DNA of 64,000 nucleotides from Metapseudomonas sp043392685. GTDB taxonomy: Bacteria > Pseudomonadota > Gammaproteobacteria > Pseudomonadales > Pseudomonadaceae. The position numbers were made by a program, and so were the translations under genes. The notes under the pieces are model-generated. The model did not search any database and was not told where the DNA came from. It saw only the letters and a program-made list of their open reading frames with translations. Shown here piece by piece: positions 34,557 to 43,345 of this stretch (its first letter is position 1; each line of letters starts with the position of its first letter). The stretch lies in NCBI GenBank assembly GCA_043392685.1, contig JBHZGM010000018.1. The stretch is one strand, 5' to 3'.

Positions 34557-35069
34557 CTAGCGATTCCAGAACACGTGCACCTGCTCGAAGCCGGTTTCCA
34601 GGGTGAACAGGTCGCCGCTGTACTCCATATCGCGGGCCATGGCCCGGTAGTCGATGTAGGGGGCCAGGTGCTGCGGAATGCTGGTGGTTTCCTCGGTCAG
34701 TTGCTGAGCGTAGTCGGCCAGCGAGGCATGGCAGCCGCAGTAGTCCTCCTCGGCGGCCTTGCGCGCCTGCTCCAGATCGTTGAAATGGGAGAGCAGGACG
34801 CCGCCAAAGTCGAGATACTCCTCAATGAAACAAGCGATCTCGTGGGCGGCTTGCAACCCTTCGTATTCGCTGAGGCGGTAGCCGTCGAAGCCCTCGAAGT
34901 CGTGGATGGCGTACTCCTCCGCGCCCTCCACCGGCGAGGCTGCCAGCATCGCATTGACCTTCGTCTGGATGTCGTCCATGTCCAGAGTCGCATCGATCCA
35001 GACACCGTGCAGATGACCGGCGTTGTAGGCGGCCAGGTCGGCAACGTAGATCCTGATTTGTTCGCTCAT
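34557..35069 (-). CDS. ardA: ArdA antirestriction protein
   Basis: 170 residues, full family length. The N-terminus IRIYVADLAAYNAGHLHGVW is characteristic, followed by an unusually acidic body (about residues 50-150) that mimics B-form DNA. ArdA binds type I restriction enzymes and lets incoming conjugative DNA escape cutting. It stands alone with its own terminator, divergent from the NYN gene, and fits early expression after transfer. Confidence 0.93.
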   Translation of the reverse strand: MSEQIRIYVADLAAYNAGHLHGVWIDATLDMDDIQTKVNAMLAASPVEGAEEYAIHDFEGFDGYRLSEYEGLQAAHEIACFIEEYLDFGGVLLSHFNDLEQARKAAEEDYCGCHASLADYAQQLTEETTSIPQHLAPYIDYRAMARDMEYSGDLFTLETGFEQVHVFWNR

Positions 35070-35471
35070 GGCTTTCGCTCCTTCGTCTTCAGAGTTCTGC
35101 GCTAGCGCTGCGCATGAACCCCTGCCGACTAGGGCGACTAAGGCGGTCGTGAAAAAATCAGGAAAAATCGCGGAGGCTCCACCCCGCGCAGCGGCCGAGT
35201 GGAAACCGTCTATTTTTCTTGATTTTGAGGGGGCAAGAACCCCTGCTCTGGGAGAGGAAATGCGTCACCACCTTGTGGTGTATGGCCACATCGATCCGAT
35301 GCAGCTTGCCATTCGGCTCAATGGCAAGCTTGCTGCTCAAGAGATGTCTGGTTGTACCTACTACTCCCGCCATTGGGCATACTCAGTTGAGATGAGGATG
35401 GCCAGGAATGGCCTGGGTACTTCTCAACAATCACAAATCCTAGAAACGGATAGACAGCAAGAGGAGCAGGG
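35070..35471. other. Divergent non-coding region between ardA and the NYN gene
   Basis: About 400 bases without a convincing gene. It must hold promoters for both neighbours. A short CACCAC/GTGGTG stem (35266-35280) is present, and a good AGGAG ribosome site ends the region before the plus-strand gene. Single-stranded entry promoters are known upstream of ardA genes, but no clear one was recognised here. Confidence 0.4.
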
Positions 35472-36275
35472 ATGGGCGTATTCACTCCCGCTGGAGAAAC
35501 ACGAGTCGCGGTCCTGGTTGATTGCGACAACGTCTCTCCCGAGATTCTGGAACACGCGCTGCGTGTCGTTGCGCAATTCGGGCGTGTGGTGCTTCGTAGG
35601 GGCTATGGCAACCACGGAACGCTGGCCAACAAATGGCAGGAGGCATTGGTGCGCTTGGCCTTCACGCCATGTCTTCAGTACCAGTATGCAGCGGGCAAGA
35701 ATACGTCCGATATCGCATTGGCGCTGGATGCGCTGGAAGCGCTCTTCGATCATCGAGTCGACACATTCTGCCTGGTCACTAGCGACTCGGACTTTGCCTA
35801 CCTCTGCCGCAAGCTTCGTGAACGGGGTGCCACGGTCTGCATCGTCGGAGAGTCCAAGACGCCCGCCGCGCTGCGCAATGCCAGCGACCAGTTCTTCGAG
35901 TGGAGCCGAGACGAACACGCCGAGGAAGTTGCTGAACAGAGCGAGAAACCTTCCGCCAAGCCGGACGCCAACCTGAAGATCGAACCTGCCAAGCCTGAGT
36001 CCGCCAAGCCTGCCGTCAAGCGCAGACCAAGGTTCGTTGTAGATGCAGTGTCCCTGCTCGCCGCCAGAACCAGCGAGGGCAAGGTCACCCTGAGTGCTCT
36101 GGGGCAATACCTGAAACGAACTGATCCTGCATTTTCACCCAGCGCATTCGGTCACTCAGGCCTGCTCGACATGATCAAGACCTACGACTTGCTGCAGCTC
36201 GTACAAGAAGACGGTGGCCACTGGAGCGTGAGCCTGGCCGCACTCGAAGAAGCCGTGCCCGAAGCCATCAACTGA
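35472..36275 (+). CDS. NYN-domain (PIN-like) protein with C-terminal LOTUS/OST-HTH domain
   Basis: 267 residues. N-terminal NYN/DUF88 nuclease fold with the acidic residues in VLVDCDNVS (residues about 12-20), NTSDIALALDALE and FCLVTSDSDFAYLCRKL. A Lys/Pro-rich linker (about residues 150-185) leads to a LOTUS-type domain containing VSLLAARTSEGKVTLSALGQ and FGHSGLLDMIKTYDLLQL. The combination suggests a metal-dependent RNase guided by an RNA-binding domain. It is one of the few plus-strand genes in the ICE core region. Its target is not known. Confidence 0.85.
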   Translation: MGVFTPAGETRVAVLVDCDNVSPEILEHALRVVAQFGRVVLRRGYGNHGTLANKWQEALVRLAFTPCLQYQYAAGKNTSDIALALDALEALFDHRVDTFCLVTSDSDFAYLCRKLRERGATVCIVGESKTPAALRNASDQFFEWSRDEHAEEVAEQSEKPSAKPDANLKIEPAKPESAKPAVKRRPRFVVDAVSLLAARTSEGKVTLSALGQYLKRTDPAFSPSAFGHSGLLDMIKTYDLLQLVQEDGGHWSVSLAALEEAVPEAIN

Positions 36276-36285
36276 TTCGCATCTT

Positions 36286-36315
36286 GCAAAAAAGGGGGCC
36301 AGGCCCCCTTGGCTC
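36286..36315. terminator. Bidirectional terminator between the NYN gene and radC
   Basis: AAGGGGG (36292-36298) and CCCCCTT (36304-36310) form a stem with loop CCAGG. The minus strand then has a run of six Ts, serving radC; the plus-strand NYN gene stops only 11 bases away and may share it. Confidence 0.75.
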
Positions 36316-36820
36316 AAATGAGCCCATGCTCCGCGAAGGACGCTGACCGGGTTCCAGCGATGATGATGTGATCCAACGTGCGCACGTCCACCAGGGCCAG
36401 TGCTTCCTTGATGCGCCGGGTAATCGACTTGTCTGCTTCGCTGGGCTCCGGATTACCGCTGGGGTGGTTGTGAGCGATGATCGCCGCGGCTGCATTCAGA
36501 CGCAGAGCTTCCTTGACGACCTCACGTGGATACACCGCTGTGCTGTCGATGGTGCCCTGGAACAACTCGACGTACTGGATCAGTCGATGCTTGGCGTCCA
36601 GGAACAACACCGCGAACACCTCGCGCTCGTAGCCCGCCAACTTGGCGCGAAGGTAGTCCTTGACCACATCCGGCGACGTGAAGCTGGCACCACGCTGCAG
36701 CTTGCAATCGATGGCCTGGCGCGCGGCTTCTAGGATCTGATCGGCAGATGCCGGCAGATAGCATCCTTGGTCGTCACGCACGAGCAGGGTAGCGGCGCTA
36801 GCATGGACAGGTTGCGACAT
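36314..36820 (-). CDS. radC: RadC/JAB-domain protein
   Basis: 168 residues from the ATG at 36820 with a GGAG site; the longer frame upstream is not used. JAB/MPN metalloprotease-like motif: IIAHNHPSGNPEPSEADKSI (HxHPSG and Asp). RadC-like proteins are near-universal on ICEs and islands; a role in DNA repair is disputed and their real job is unknown. Here it is part of the conserved Tn4371-family block between the replication genes and the variable island. Confidence 0.92.
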   Translation of the reverse strand: MSQPVHASAATLLVRDDQGCYLPASADQILEAARQAIDCKLQRGASFTSPDVVKDYLRAKLAGYEREVFAVLFLDAKHRLIQYVELFQGTIDSTAVYPREVVKEALRLNAAAAIIAHNHPSGNPEPSEADKSITRRIKEALALVDVRTLDHIIIAGTRSASFAEHGLI

Positions 36821-37120
36821 AGTCGTTCTCCGGTTACTCGGGCGGAATTGCCCGAACCCGGAGCAGCACGGCGCAGCGCAGCAGTCAGGGGGCGAAAGCC
36901 GGCCTGGCCGCAAGCGTGCTCTGCACGCGCAGCCCTTGACGGCGAGAACGCCGTGATAGGGTGAAGGGAAACAGCAAGACCGCCCTCCGAACTTTCATGT
37001 GGCACGGATGGCAAGCGAAGCGCGCAGGCCCAAGGGGCCGGAGATGAAGTGCGCGTCTCTCAAGAAAGCCCATTGCTAAGCAGAAAGCTCGAGCCGGCTT
37101 AACCGACTCGAGCTTCTTGC
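36821..37120. terminator. Non-coding gap before radC, with a hairpin terminator at 37085-37115
   Basis: The gap between radC and the next gene upstream (ending at 37121). AAGCTCGAG (37085-37093) and CTCGAGCTT (37107-37115) form a strong stem, extended by CCGG/CCGA pairs, just after that gene. The remainder presumably holds the radC promoter; nothing else recognisable. Confidence 0.65.
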
Positions 37121-37417
37121 CTACAGCGTCAAAGCCAGATCCCTGGTTCGTTGCTCATTGCACTGCAGCGAACTCAACCGCTGCTGAATTCGGCTCAGGA
37201 AACCGACCTCGAAAGCACGCCTTTCCATTGCACAGGGGAGAAGATCACGCTCGGCAATCATGATCGCCCAAAGCCAGCCGCTTCGGGCGTTGTCGAGCCA
37301 GGTCTGGGCCAGCCCCACACCTTGATTGAATGCCTGCCGACAATCCGCAGCCCAAATGATTTCCATACCTGGATGGCCATCGTGAGGTGGAAGCCAAGTC
37401 ATGATGCCCTTGCTCAC
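37121..37417 (-). CDS. Unknown 98-residue protein, downstream of a coupled pair
   Basis: Not recognised. A soluble protein with a Trp-rich N-terminal half (LPPHDGHPGMEIIWAADCRQ) and a helical C-terminal half (ERRAFEVGFLSRIQQRLSSL). Its ATG overlaps the stop of the preceding small gene by four bases, and a hairpin terminator follows, so the two form a transcription unit. Small paired genes of this type next to radC are common in ICE cores. No function can be given. Confidence 0.65.
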   Translation of the reverse strand: MSKGIMTWLPPHDGHPGMEIIWAADCRQAFNQGVGLAQTWLDNARSGWLWAIMIAERDLLPCAMERRAFEVGFLSRIQQRLSSLQCNEQRTRDLALTL

Positions 37418-37683
37418 TTGGCACCTCCTCGTGCTTCGGACAGTGCACGACGGAACAGCACAACCATCTCGTCAAGCAGATCTTGGGCCGAGTAGGCCGC
37501 GACCCTTAAACGCAGGTTTTCCGGCTGGAATCCATCCGGCCCGGCCATTTGATCAAGCAGATTACCGAGCATAGTTGCACGCAATTCGGCAGCAGCCTCG
37601 ACGGGGAGGGGAGAGCGCTCGGATTCATGCAGCGGACTTGGCCGCCGTGGGAAGGGAACAACGCAGGTTTCGAACTCAGCCAT
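37414..37683 (-). CDS. Unknown 89-residue protein, upstream of a coupled pair
   Basis: Not recognised. Start taken at MAEFETCVVPFPRR (37683) with a GGAGGTGC ribosome site; an earlier frame start lacks a site. The middle is LPVEAAAELRATMLGNLLDQ and the end is a helix with LLDEMVVLFRRALSEARGG, so a small helical protein is likely. Coupled by ATGA to the next gene. The leader upstream is rich in RNA-like structure (37804-37979). Confidence 0.65.
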   Translation of the reverse strand: MAEFETCVVPFPRRPSPLHESERSPLPVEAAAELRATMLGNLLDQMAGPDGFQPENLRLRVAAYSAQDLLDEMVVLFRRALSEARGGAK

Positions 37684-37803
37684 GGCGCACCTCCGGAACA
37701 GAGGTGAACAAGACCAAAATCCCAAGGCGGAGCTCTCGGGTAAAAAGGAGGTAGCGCATTTTCCTTATGCTCCTTGGTTGGATTAAGGAGCCGACACCCG
37801 CCG

Positions 37804-37979
37804 TTGTCACGCGGTGATGGGTGGCGGACCGCGCGGGGGTGACAATCCGGTAACCAAGGCAACCGGCCGGGCAAATGCCCGCCCCGCGCGGTCAGCCATA
37901 AAGTTGCAGCAACACGGTACTTGTGTACCAGTCGCGCAACTACTCGCTACCACGCCCTTGGTTGAGTTCGGGTTGTCAC
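37804..37979. ncRNA. Highly structured non-coding segment, possible ICE leader RNA
   Basis: Several stems nest or compete. TTGTCAC (37804-37810) can pair with GTGACAA (37839-37845), which can also pair with TTGTCAC at 37973-37979. GACCGCGCGGGG (37827-37838) pairs perfectly with CCCCGCGCGGTC (37882-37893). AACCAAGG (37852-37859) pairs with CCTTGGTT (37956-37963). AGTTGC/GCAACT (37902-37941) encloses GGTAC-TTGT-GTACC. There is no gene here. It lies in the leader of the minus-strand pair ending at 37121. The radC RNA motif is one known ICE-associated leader family it could be compared with; strand is not determined. Confidence 0.4.
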
Positions 37980-38184
37980 GCCCGGCCGTGGGATTTACCA
38001 CGACGGGCGCACTCTAGCCTGCGGGTTTCATGATGGCAACCTACTGTGGCGTAGTTGGATTGTTCGTCACTTGCTGTGGTCAAGCTGATCAGTGGAGTGA
38101 TTCGAGCCCAGAAGCGTTTGTGCGTGCCCAACCAAGAGGCTTGGAGGTGTCCACAAAACTAGGGGCGATTCACAGTTTTCCTAG

Positions 38185-38270
38185 CTATGCAGCCGAGTAG
38201 TGACTGGTGATGCTGCCGTTCTTGTGCCCCAGCAGAACCCTCGGGTCCTTCTCCGTTGGTCGTGACGGCG
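38185..38270 (-). pseudogene. C-terminal remnant of a tyrosine recombinase/integrase
   Basis: The minus strand reads ...KDPRVLLGHKNGSITSHYSAA and stops at 38185-38187. LLGH followed by SITSHYSAA is the His and nucleophile Tyr end of phage/ICE-type integrases. Only about 25 residues are recognisable and no integrase body precedes it; the frame further upstream does not continue as a recombinase. It looks like the tail left by deletion or by insertion of the defence island. Confidence 0.7.
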
Positions 38271-38534
38271 CCCTCCTAGCCCGCAAGGATGCGCTCGATA
38301 TAGGTGATGGAGTCGACGGCTACGCCATACCAGCGGGCAAAGACGAGGCTACGGCTCCTGGAGGCGTGGGCGTTCCGCCCGAGCTCGACCGTAGAGTTCG
38401 TCGGAGGAATTGGTCCGTCTTCAACCTGATCGCCACCGTCGCCCTTGCAGCGACCGTCATCTGGAGGCTCTAATGGCGCATGCTCCGAGCAAAGTTCAAA
38501 TTGGAAAAATTTTGAGTGGGATGCAAGACGAAAA
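38271..38534. other. Non-coding leader of the Druantia operon
   Basis: 264 bases between the integrase scrap and druA. A 38-codon frame starts at an ATG at 38473 with a GGAGG site but stops inside druA in another frame; it could be a leader peptide. The operon promoter should be here. Composition shifts from GC-rich to clearly AT-richer at about 38.47 kb. Confidence 0.35.
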
Positions 38535-39764
38535 ATGCCAAATGGCGATACAGCAGTTATTAGTGTTGACCCGCGCGAGGATAATCTAAAGAGCAAATTG
38601 CGGGAACATCTGCACTCCCTTGGCTTCACTAAATCTGAAGAGGGAACATTACAAGCTCCAGGAAACACCAAGGAAGCGATCCGCTCGCTCCACAGTGCGC
38701 AACGAGAAGAGAGGCTCTCGGCCAATGAAAAATTTGTCTCACTAACTGGCCGAAAACTGATGCAATTCTTTGCATCCGGCAAAGATATTGATCCAGAGAA
38801 AATCTCGCCGGTCCTTGAGCGTGTTTCATCGGAAACGCAGCAAGGAGAGCTCTTCAGACTTGCTTCGCTATCGTGGTCTGTTCCCGTCTCAAACGGATTC
38901 GGTAGGCGTCTCCGATACCTTGTCTGGGATGAAAATAATGGGAAGCTAATGGGGCTCATTGCCATTGGTGACCCTGTCTTTAATCTCGCTGTAAGGGACA
39001 GATTCATTGATTGGGACATTCATGACAGGAGTGCGCGCCTCGTAAACTTGATGGACGCTTATGTATTGGGAGCGATCCCTCCGTACAATACGCTTCTCGG
39101 TGGCAAGCTTATAGCGTGCTTGTTGCGCAGTCGTGATATTTATGACGATTTTTCTAGGGCTTACGGAGGTACGACAGGCGTCATATCCGGGGAAGTGAAA
39201 AAAGCACGACTTCTTGCAATAACAACATCATCATCAATGGGAAGGTCATCGGTTTATAATCGACTGAGGCTTGACGGAATAAAATATTTAGAACCCATCG
39301 GATACACGAACGGCTGGGGGCATTTTCACATTCCAGATCAGTTGTTTGCGGAGCTCCGTGACTACTTACGCGATAACGATCATACCTATGCGGACCAGCA
39401 TGCTTTCGGTCAGGGGCCAAACTGGCGTTTGCGAACGATGAAGGCCGCATTATCTGCACTCGGTTTCAAACAAAATCTTATGCGGCACGGTATCCAGCGC
39501 GAAGTTTTTATCTGCCAGCTCGCCAGTAATGCGACCGAAATTCTGCAGACGGGAAAAGGCCAACCCGACCTTACTTCGCTCCTGTCTGCAAAGGAAATTG
39601 CCGAGCAAGCGGTGAGTCGGTGGATGATACCTCGCTCAAGGCGTAGACCCGAGTATCGTGATTGGACTTCCAGCGACCTTGTTGACATGTATGGGAATCA
39701 AGCTCGAAATCTACGTGCACAGCTCGAGAAAGCAGAGATTCATAGGAAGGCCGGCCGACTTTAA
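38535..39764 (+). CDS. druA: DruA, DUF4338 protein of Druantia type I
   Basis: 409 residues from the ATG at 38535; the frame is open further upstream but without a good start. The DUF4338 core is clear: VPVSNGFGRRLRYLVWDENN, LMGLIAIGDPVFNLAVRDRF and MDAYVLGAIPPYNTLLGGKL. DruA is the signature gene of Druantia type I anti-phage systems, and the four genes that follow have the matching sizes and order. The biochemical role of DUF4338 is not settled. Its base composition is visibly more AT-rich than that of the ICE core, supporting separate acquisition. Confidence 0.87.
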   Translation: MPNGDTAVISVDPREDNLKSKLREHLHSLGFTKSEEGTLQAPGNTKEAIRSLHSAQREERLSANEKFVSLTGRKLMQFFASGKDIDPEKISPVLERVSSETQQGELFRLASLSWSVPVSNGFGRRLRYLVWDENNGKLMGLIAIGDPVFNLAVRDRFIDWDIHDRSARLVNLMDAYVLGAIPPYNTLLGGKLIACLLRSRDIYDDFSRAYGGTTGVISGEVKKARLLAITTSSSMGRSSVYNRLRLDGIKYLEPIGYTNGWGHFHIPDQLFAELRDYLRDNDHTYADQHAFGQGPNWRLRTMKAALSALGFKQNLMRHGIQREVFICQLASNATEILQTGKGQPDLTSLLSAKEIAEQAVSRWMIPRSRRRPEYRDWTSSDLVDMYGNQARNLRAQLEKAEIHRKAGRL

Positions 39765-39790
39765 GGGCACGGGGCACAGGGAGATGGGGG

Positions 39791-41461
39791 ATGGAGTACG
39801 CCTTCAATGAGATTACTGGCAGATTGGAATCGGCGGCGAAAGTATCGTTCTCCTGGTTTTATGTATGCCCAGTCTGCAAGGCGAGGGTTCTTCACCGCTC
39901 CGGTGTGAGAAGGAGGCCACACTTCGCCCACTGGCCTGGTATGGGATCGCCTGAGTGCGAGATCTTCGTTCCGGGCCTCCATGGGCAGTATGTCCATGGA
40001 CAAGCCTCTGCGACGATGGAAAAGCGGAGGATGGAGCTCCGTTTGGTGATTCCTCGGATCGGGGACGATCGCGCTGGTTGGTCGCTCGAACTGGTGCTTC
40101 CCCCATGTCGCGAATGTCCGGCCACGCTCTCACTTGACGTGGGTGGAAGAATCCAGACGTTGAATATGCGTGGTATGCAGAATCGCCGCCGTGTGACCGC
40201 CGAACTTTCTACGACCCCCTACTGCATAGTTGAAATTAGCGGAAAGCCCGACTCTTCGTTTTTCCTTAGTTTGGATAGGGAATGTCAGGGGTTACCTGCC
40301 GTAGGTGCTGCCGCCTTCACCGCATCGGGCCGAAGCGAGCCAAAAGGATTCCCCCGAACACAGGAACTAAGAGTTTCTGAAACCTTTGCCCTGCTGTGGC
40401 GGGAGCCTGCTGAGCCAGATTTTCCCGATGAGTTGGTGATCGATAGGTTTCCTGGACGGCAAGGATGGAATCTAGCCCTAGTTACAATTCCCGATGAGCT
40501 ATCCCCAGAATGCACCGATTGGTTGCGTGCATTCACCGGGCTGCCAATAGCACCGCCCGTACCCGCAATCATTGCTGTTTGGCCATTCTTCACTAGGAAA
40601 GCAAGCGTCAACGTGATTGAGAGTGTCAGGACAGGCATGCTCTTGCTAGCTGCGAAGATGATGCCATTGGAACAGTCGGACCAAGGTCCGACAATGCAAG
40701 TTCAAAGTGGGTCCTCAAAGCATTCCGCCCAAGGCTTGGAACGTTCGCCAGCATTTTTTGCCCTTCGGCCTGACGGCACGCAGACCGTCAAAGTGTCAGA
40801 TGCGAACACCCCAGGGATTGAAGAGTTCGTCTCCTTCACTCTTAACCAAGAGCGCTCTCCGAGGCATCCGTCTGTCGAACTGGCGTTCACCACACCAACG
40901 GGAGTTTGCCATGTTGTTCCTCTGCATCAACGCAGGTGTACAGATGTGGCCGCTGAGGCCCGGGCGCATGGGAGGGGGCCGGACTACCTGTCGATGCCTC
41001 CTGGCGCGGTGGGAATTCTCCGCATAGATGGACCGACCGGGCGCCTTGTGACTGCAATTTCCTCTGGGAGTGATTCCCCCCCTCACAGCCGTCATACGCG
41101 TCTCCCATCAGCCGATGTTCTGACGAAAATGACTTCGGCCTTGGCCGATCCTGCATGTCACGTGGAGATTGAATTCGGTGGCTTTGGACGACTGCGCGTC
41201 GCCGGCACTTGGACACGTACCTCAGTGGGCCGCGGTAGTAGGGAACTCACCCCGGCCCTGCGATCAAGGCTGCTTAGTTTCATGCTTCAACTGCGAATTG
41301 CTTCGCCAACAGCAGTACATGCGGACGACAACACGCTAGTTGGGGCCTTGGCTACTGTGAGGCCCGAAGCGTCGCTCATCCCGCATTATCGTTCGCTGGT
41401 AAAGGAGGTCCTTGCCTGCGGCTTCGAAATTAAACGTTTGGGAGAAGGTGCCTCACCATGA
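39791..41461 (+). CDS. druB: DruB, Druantia type I component
   Basis: 556 residues with an AGGGAG ribosome site. The N-terminus (about residues 20-60) is FYVCPVCKARVLHRSGVRRR followed by PHFAHWPG, a CoiA-like zinc-finger/nuclease-associated segment, and CEIF completes a Cys/His set. The rest has no recognised domain. It lies 26 bases after druA and overlaps druC by four bases. The assignment rests on position in the five-gene Druantia order as well as size. Confidence 0.8.
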   Translation: MEYAFNEITGRLESAAKVSFSWFYVCPVCKARVLHRSGVRRRPHFAHWPGMGSPECEIFVPGLHGQYVHGQASATMEKRRMELRLVIPRIGDDRAGWSLELVLPPCRECPATLSLDVGGRIQTLNMRGMQNRRRVTAELSTTPYCIVEISGKPDSSFFLSLDRECQGLPAVGAAAFTASGRSEPKGFPRTQELRVSETFALLWREPAEPDFPDELVIDRFPGRQGWNLALVTIPDELSPECTDWLRAFTGLPIAPPVPAIIAVWPFFTRKASVNVIESVRTGMLLLAAKMMPLEQSDQGPTMQVQSGSSKHSAQGLERSPAFFALRPDGTQTVKVSDANTPGIEEFVSFTLNQERSPRHPSVELAFTTPTGVCHVVPLHQRRCTDVAAEARAHGRGPDYLSMPPGAVGILRIDGPTGRLVTAISSGSDSPPHSRHTRLPSADVLTKMTSALADPACHVEIEFGGFGRLRVAGTWTRTSVGRGSRELTPALRSRLLSFMLQLRIASPTAVHADDNTLVGALATVRPEASLIPHYRSLVKEVLACGFEIKRLGEGASP

Positions 41462-43335
41462 GTTACCAATACAGCCAGGAGGCAAAACAGCGAATCTCTG
41501 CATTGGGGCAAGCCGCGGTAGTCGAATTCATTGAGGAGATTCCCCACGGCTTGCGCAGGACAATCTATGACCGCTTGCCTAGCGTCCAGGGATTCAGGCC
41601 AGGCACGCTGCCCGAGTTCAAAGAGAGACAGAAGCGCCTAATAGGACATCTGATCCACCCGCAAACAAGCCCCAAAGAGGCATTTGACTGGAGCATTTTC
41701 ACCCAGCTTTGGGAGGCCTGGGTTAGGGGCCGGCTGGGTGAATCTGTTCCACAAGGCGACTACTCCGAGCATACCCCCGACTCCGGCCCCTCCTTCTTGA
41801 GGGAACTCGCTGAACGTTTCCCGGGCGCTGCTAGGGAGGACGTAGAGCGATTATTCATTTTCAGCTGTTTTCCAAACCATCCGGATGTCGCGATGGCACT
41901 TGCTTGCTTCCGCTCGGCCTCAACTCTGGCACGCGATCAGATGATCGACAGCCTACCGGCCTATTTTGAAGAGATGGAGCAACGCTTTGCAGTTGCTGGG
42001 GCTGCTGCTGCGGATGAGGCCAAACGGATTGGACAGCTTGAAGTGGTCTCGGTTTCCCTTGCCAGAGGTATGGAGGACGTCGCCAAGAACGTTAGTCAGA
42101 ACTCCGATGCAGTGTCCGCGTTGCGGATTGCACTGGATGCGGTGTTCGCACGCTCCGAAACGACTGAAAAAGTTATCGATTCGCTAAGCGCTGCCGGTAA
42201 GAAGAGCGCTGACGCCGCCACCGCCGTCGACATCAGGACCGATGCCCTTGAGAAATGCGTGCGGGCGCTTGAGGTGCGTGGAGACAGGTGGGATGAGGTC
42301 GCAACTGATGCAGCAGCGCTGAAGGTGGCTGTCGAAGGTCTTTCAGCAGGCGAAGCCGATCGGGCAGGGACAACTGAGTCCGTTGGCGTACTTTTGGGAC
42401 GAGTCGCTGCCCTTGAAAGCATCTTGGTGGGAAGTGGTGTGGAATCGGGAACAAGGCAACGGGTTAGGTTGCTTGAGAACAAGCCGGAGGGAGCGTTCGT
42501 CGACATACTTTCTATCCAAAACGCCTGTGACCTAGTCGCTTCGAATCTTCAGGCGACCGGCATTGCGAGAGGAGCGGCAACCGCCACTGCCCGCCAGACA
42601 GTAGCTGCTCTCGTCGCAGGCCAAATGGTGCAGTTCTCGGGTTCGCTCGCTGACTTGGTAGCTGATTCTGTGGCCGCAGCTATCGGCGGGCCGATTTTCC
42701 ATGAATGGCGAGTGCCGGTCGGACTTATATCCGATGAGGCTGCGTCCGACTGTGTCGAGATCGTCGCAGAATCGTCAAGCTGCCTGCTTCTGAAGGGGGC
42801 GAACCTCTCGGCTTTTGAGGTCTACGGTGCTGCGGTTCGGGATATTGTCGTGCGACGGCAGTTCACCGGGTCTAGTTACGGAAGCTTTGCCCTAATTGCT
42901 TCTTGGGCGCAGGGGCCGGCCGCGTTCCCTGATGGAAGCACTCTTGCTGAGTTGGGGCCCGTGTTTGATACGGACACTCTTCCGATGCGCGGAATTTCCG
43001 CCAAGCTACCGCAGTTGAGGTATGGCCGACTCGCGAAAGAAGCCTGGCCGCAGGTCGATGGCCTTGAAACTAGCGAGACGACTCCAGTGACGAGCCAGTT
43101 GGGCGAGCTCCTGAAGGAAGCAGACTTTGAAGGCGGCAGCTTATGGCGGCGCGTGTCTAGCCGCGCTTACACGACTCTTAGGGCGATGCCAGGCGGAAAA
43201 GCGGAGGATGATCTCCATTCGCTGCTGGTCTCATGGGCCGCTCCATGGGCTAGGGCCACTGGCGGTCCTGTTAAGGAGATCATTCAAATCGCTGAACGTG
43301 AGTTGGCCGAACGGCGAGCAGACGTGACAGTTTGA
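41458..43335 (+). CDS. druC: DruC, Druantia type I component
   Basis: 625 residues, start coupled to druB by ATGA. The first 170 residues are globular. The middle (about residues 180-330) is a long heptad-rich helix, including LRIALDAVFARSETTEKVID, likely a coiled coil. The C-terminal part is globular again. No catalytic motif is seen, which fits the lack of a defined domain in DruC. It probably has a structural or sensing role in the complex. Assigned by order and size. Confidence 0.78.
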   Translation: MSYQYSQEAKQRISALGQAAVVEFIEEIPHGLRRTIYDRLPSVQGFRPGTLPEFKERQKRLIGHLIHPQTSPKEAFDWSIFTQLWEAWVRGRLGESVPQGDYSEHTPDSGPSFLRELAERFPGAAREDVERLFIFSCFPNHPDVAMALACFRSASTLARDQMIDSLPAYFEEMEQRFAVAGAAAADEAKRIGQLEVVSVSLARGMEDVAKNVSQNSDAVSALRIALDAVFARSETTEKVIDSLSAAGKKSADAATAVDIRTDALEKCVRALEVRGDRWDEVATDAAALKVAVEGLSAGEADRAGTTESVGVLLGRVAALESILVGSGVESGTRQRVRLLENKPEGAFVDILSIQNACDLVASNLQATGIARGAATATARQTVAALVAGQMVQFSGSLADLVADSVAAAIGGPIFHEWRVPVGLISDEAASDCVEIVAESSSCLLLKGANLSAFEVYGAAVRDIVVRRQFTGSSYGSFALIASWAQGPAAFPDGSTLAELGPVFDTDTLPMRGISAKLPQLRYGRLAKEAWPQVDGLETSETTPVTSQLGELLKEADFEGGSLWRRVSSRAYTTLRAMPGGKAEDDLHSLLVSWAAPWARATGGPVKEIIQIAERELAERRADVTV

Positions 43336-43345
43336 GGGAGTGACG

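Noticed and set aside
35068..35976. 302-codon plus-strand frame between ardA and the NYN gene
   Set aside because: It overlaps most of the NYN gene in another frame and has Ser/Arg-rich low-information sequence; the NYN frame has motifs and a good ribosome site.
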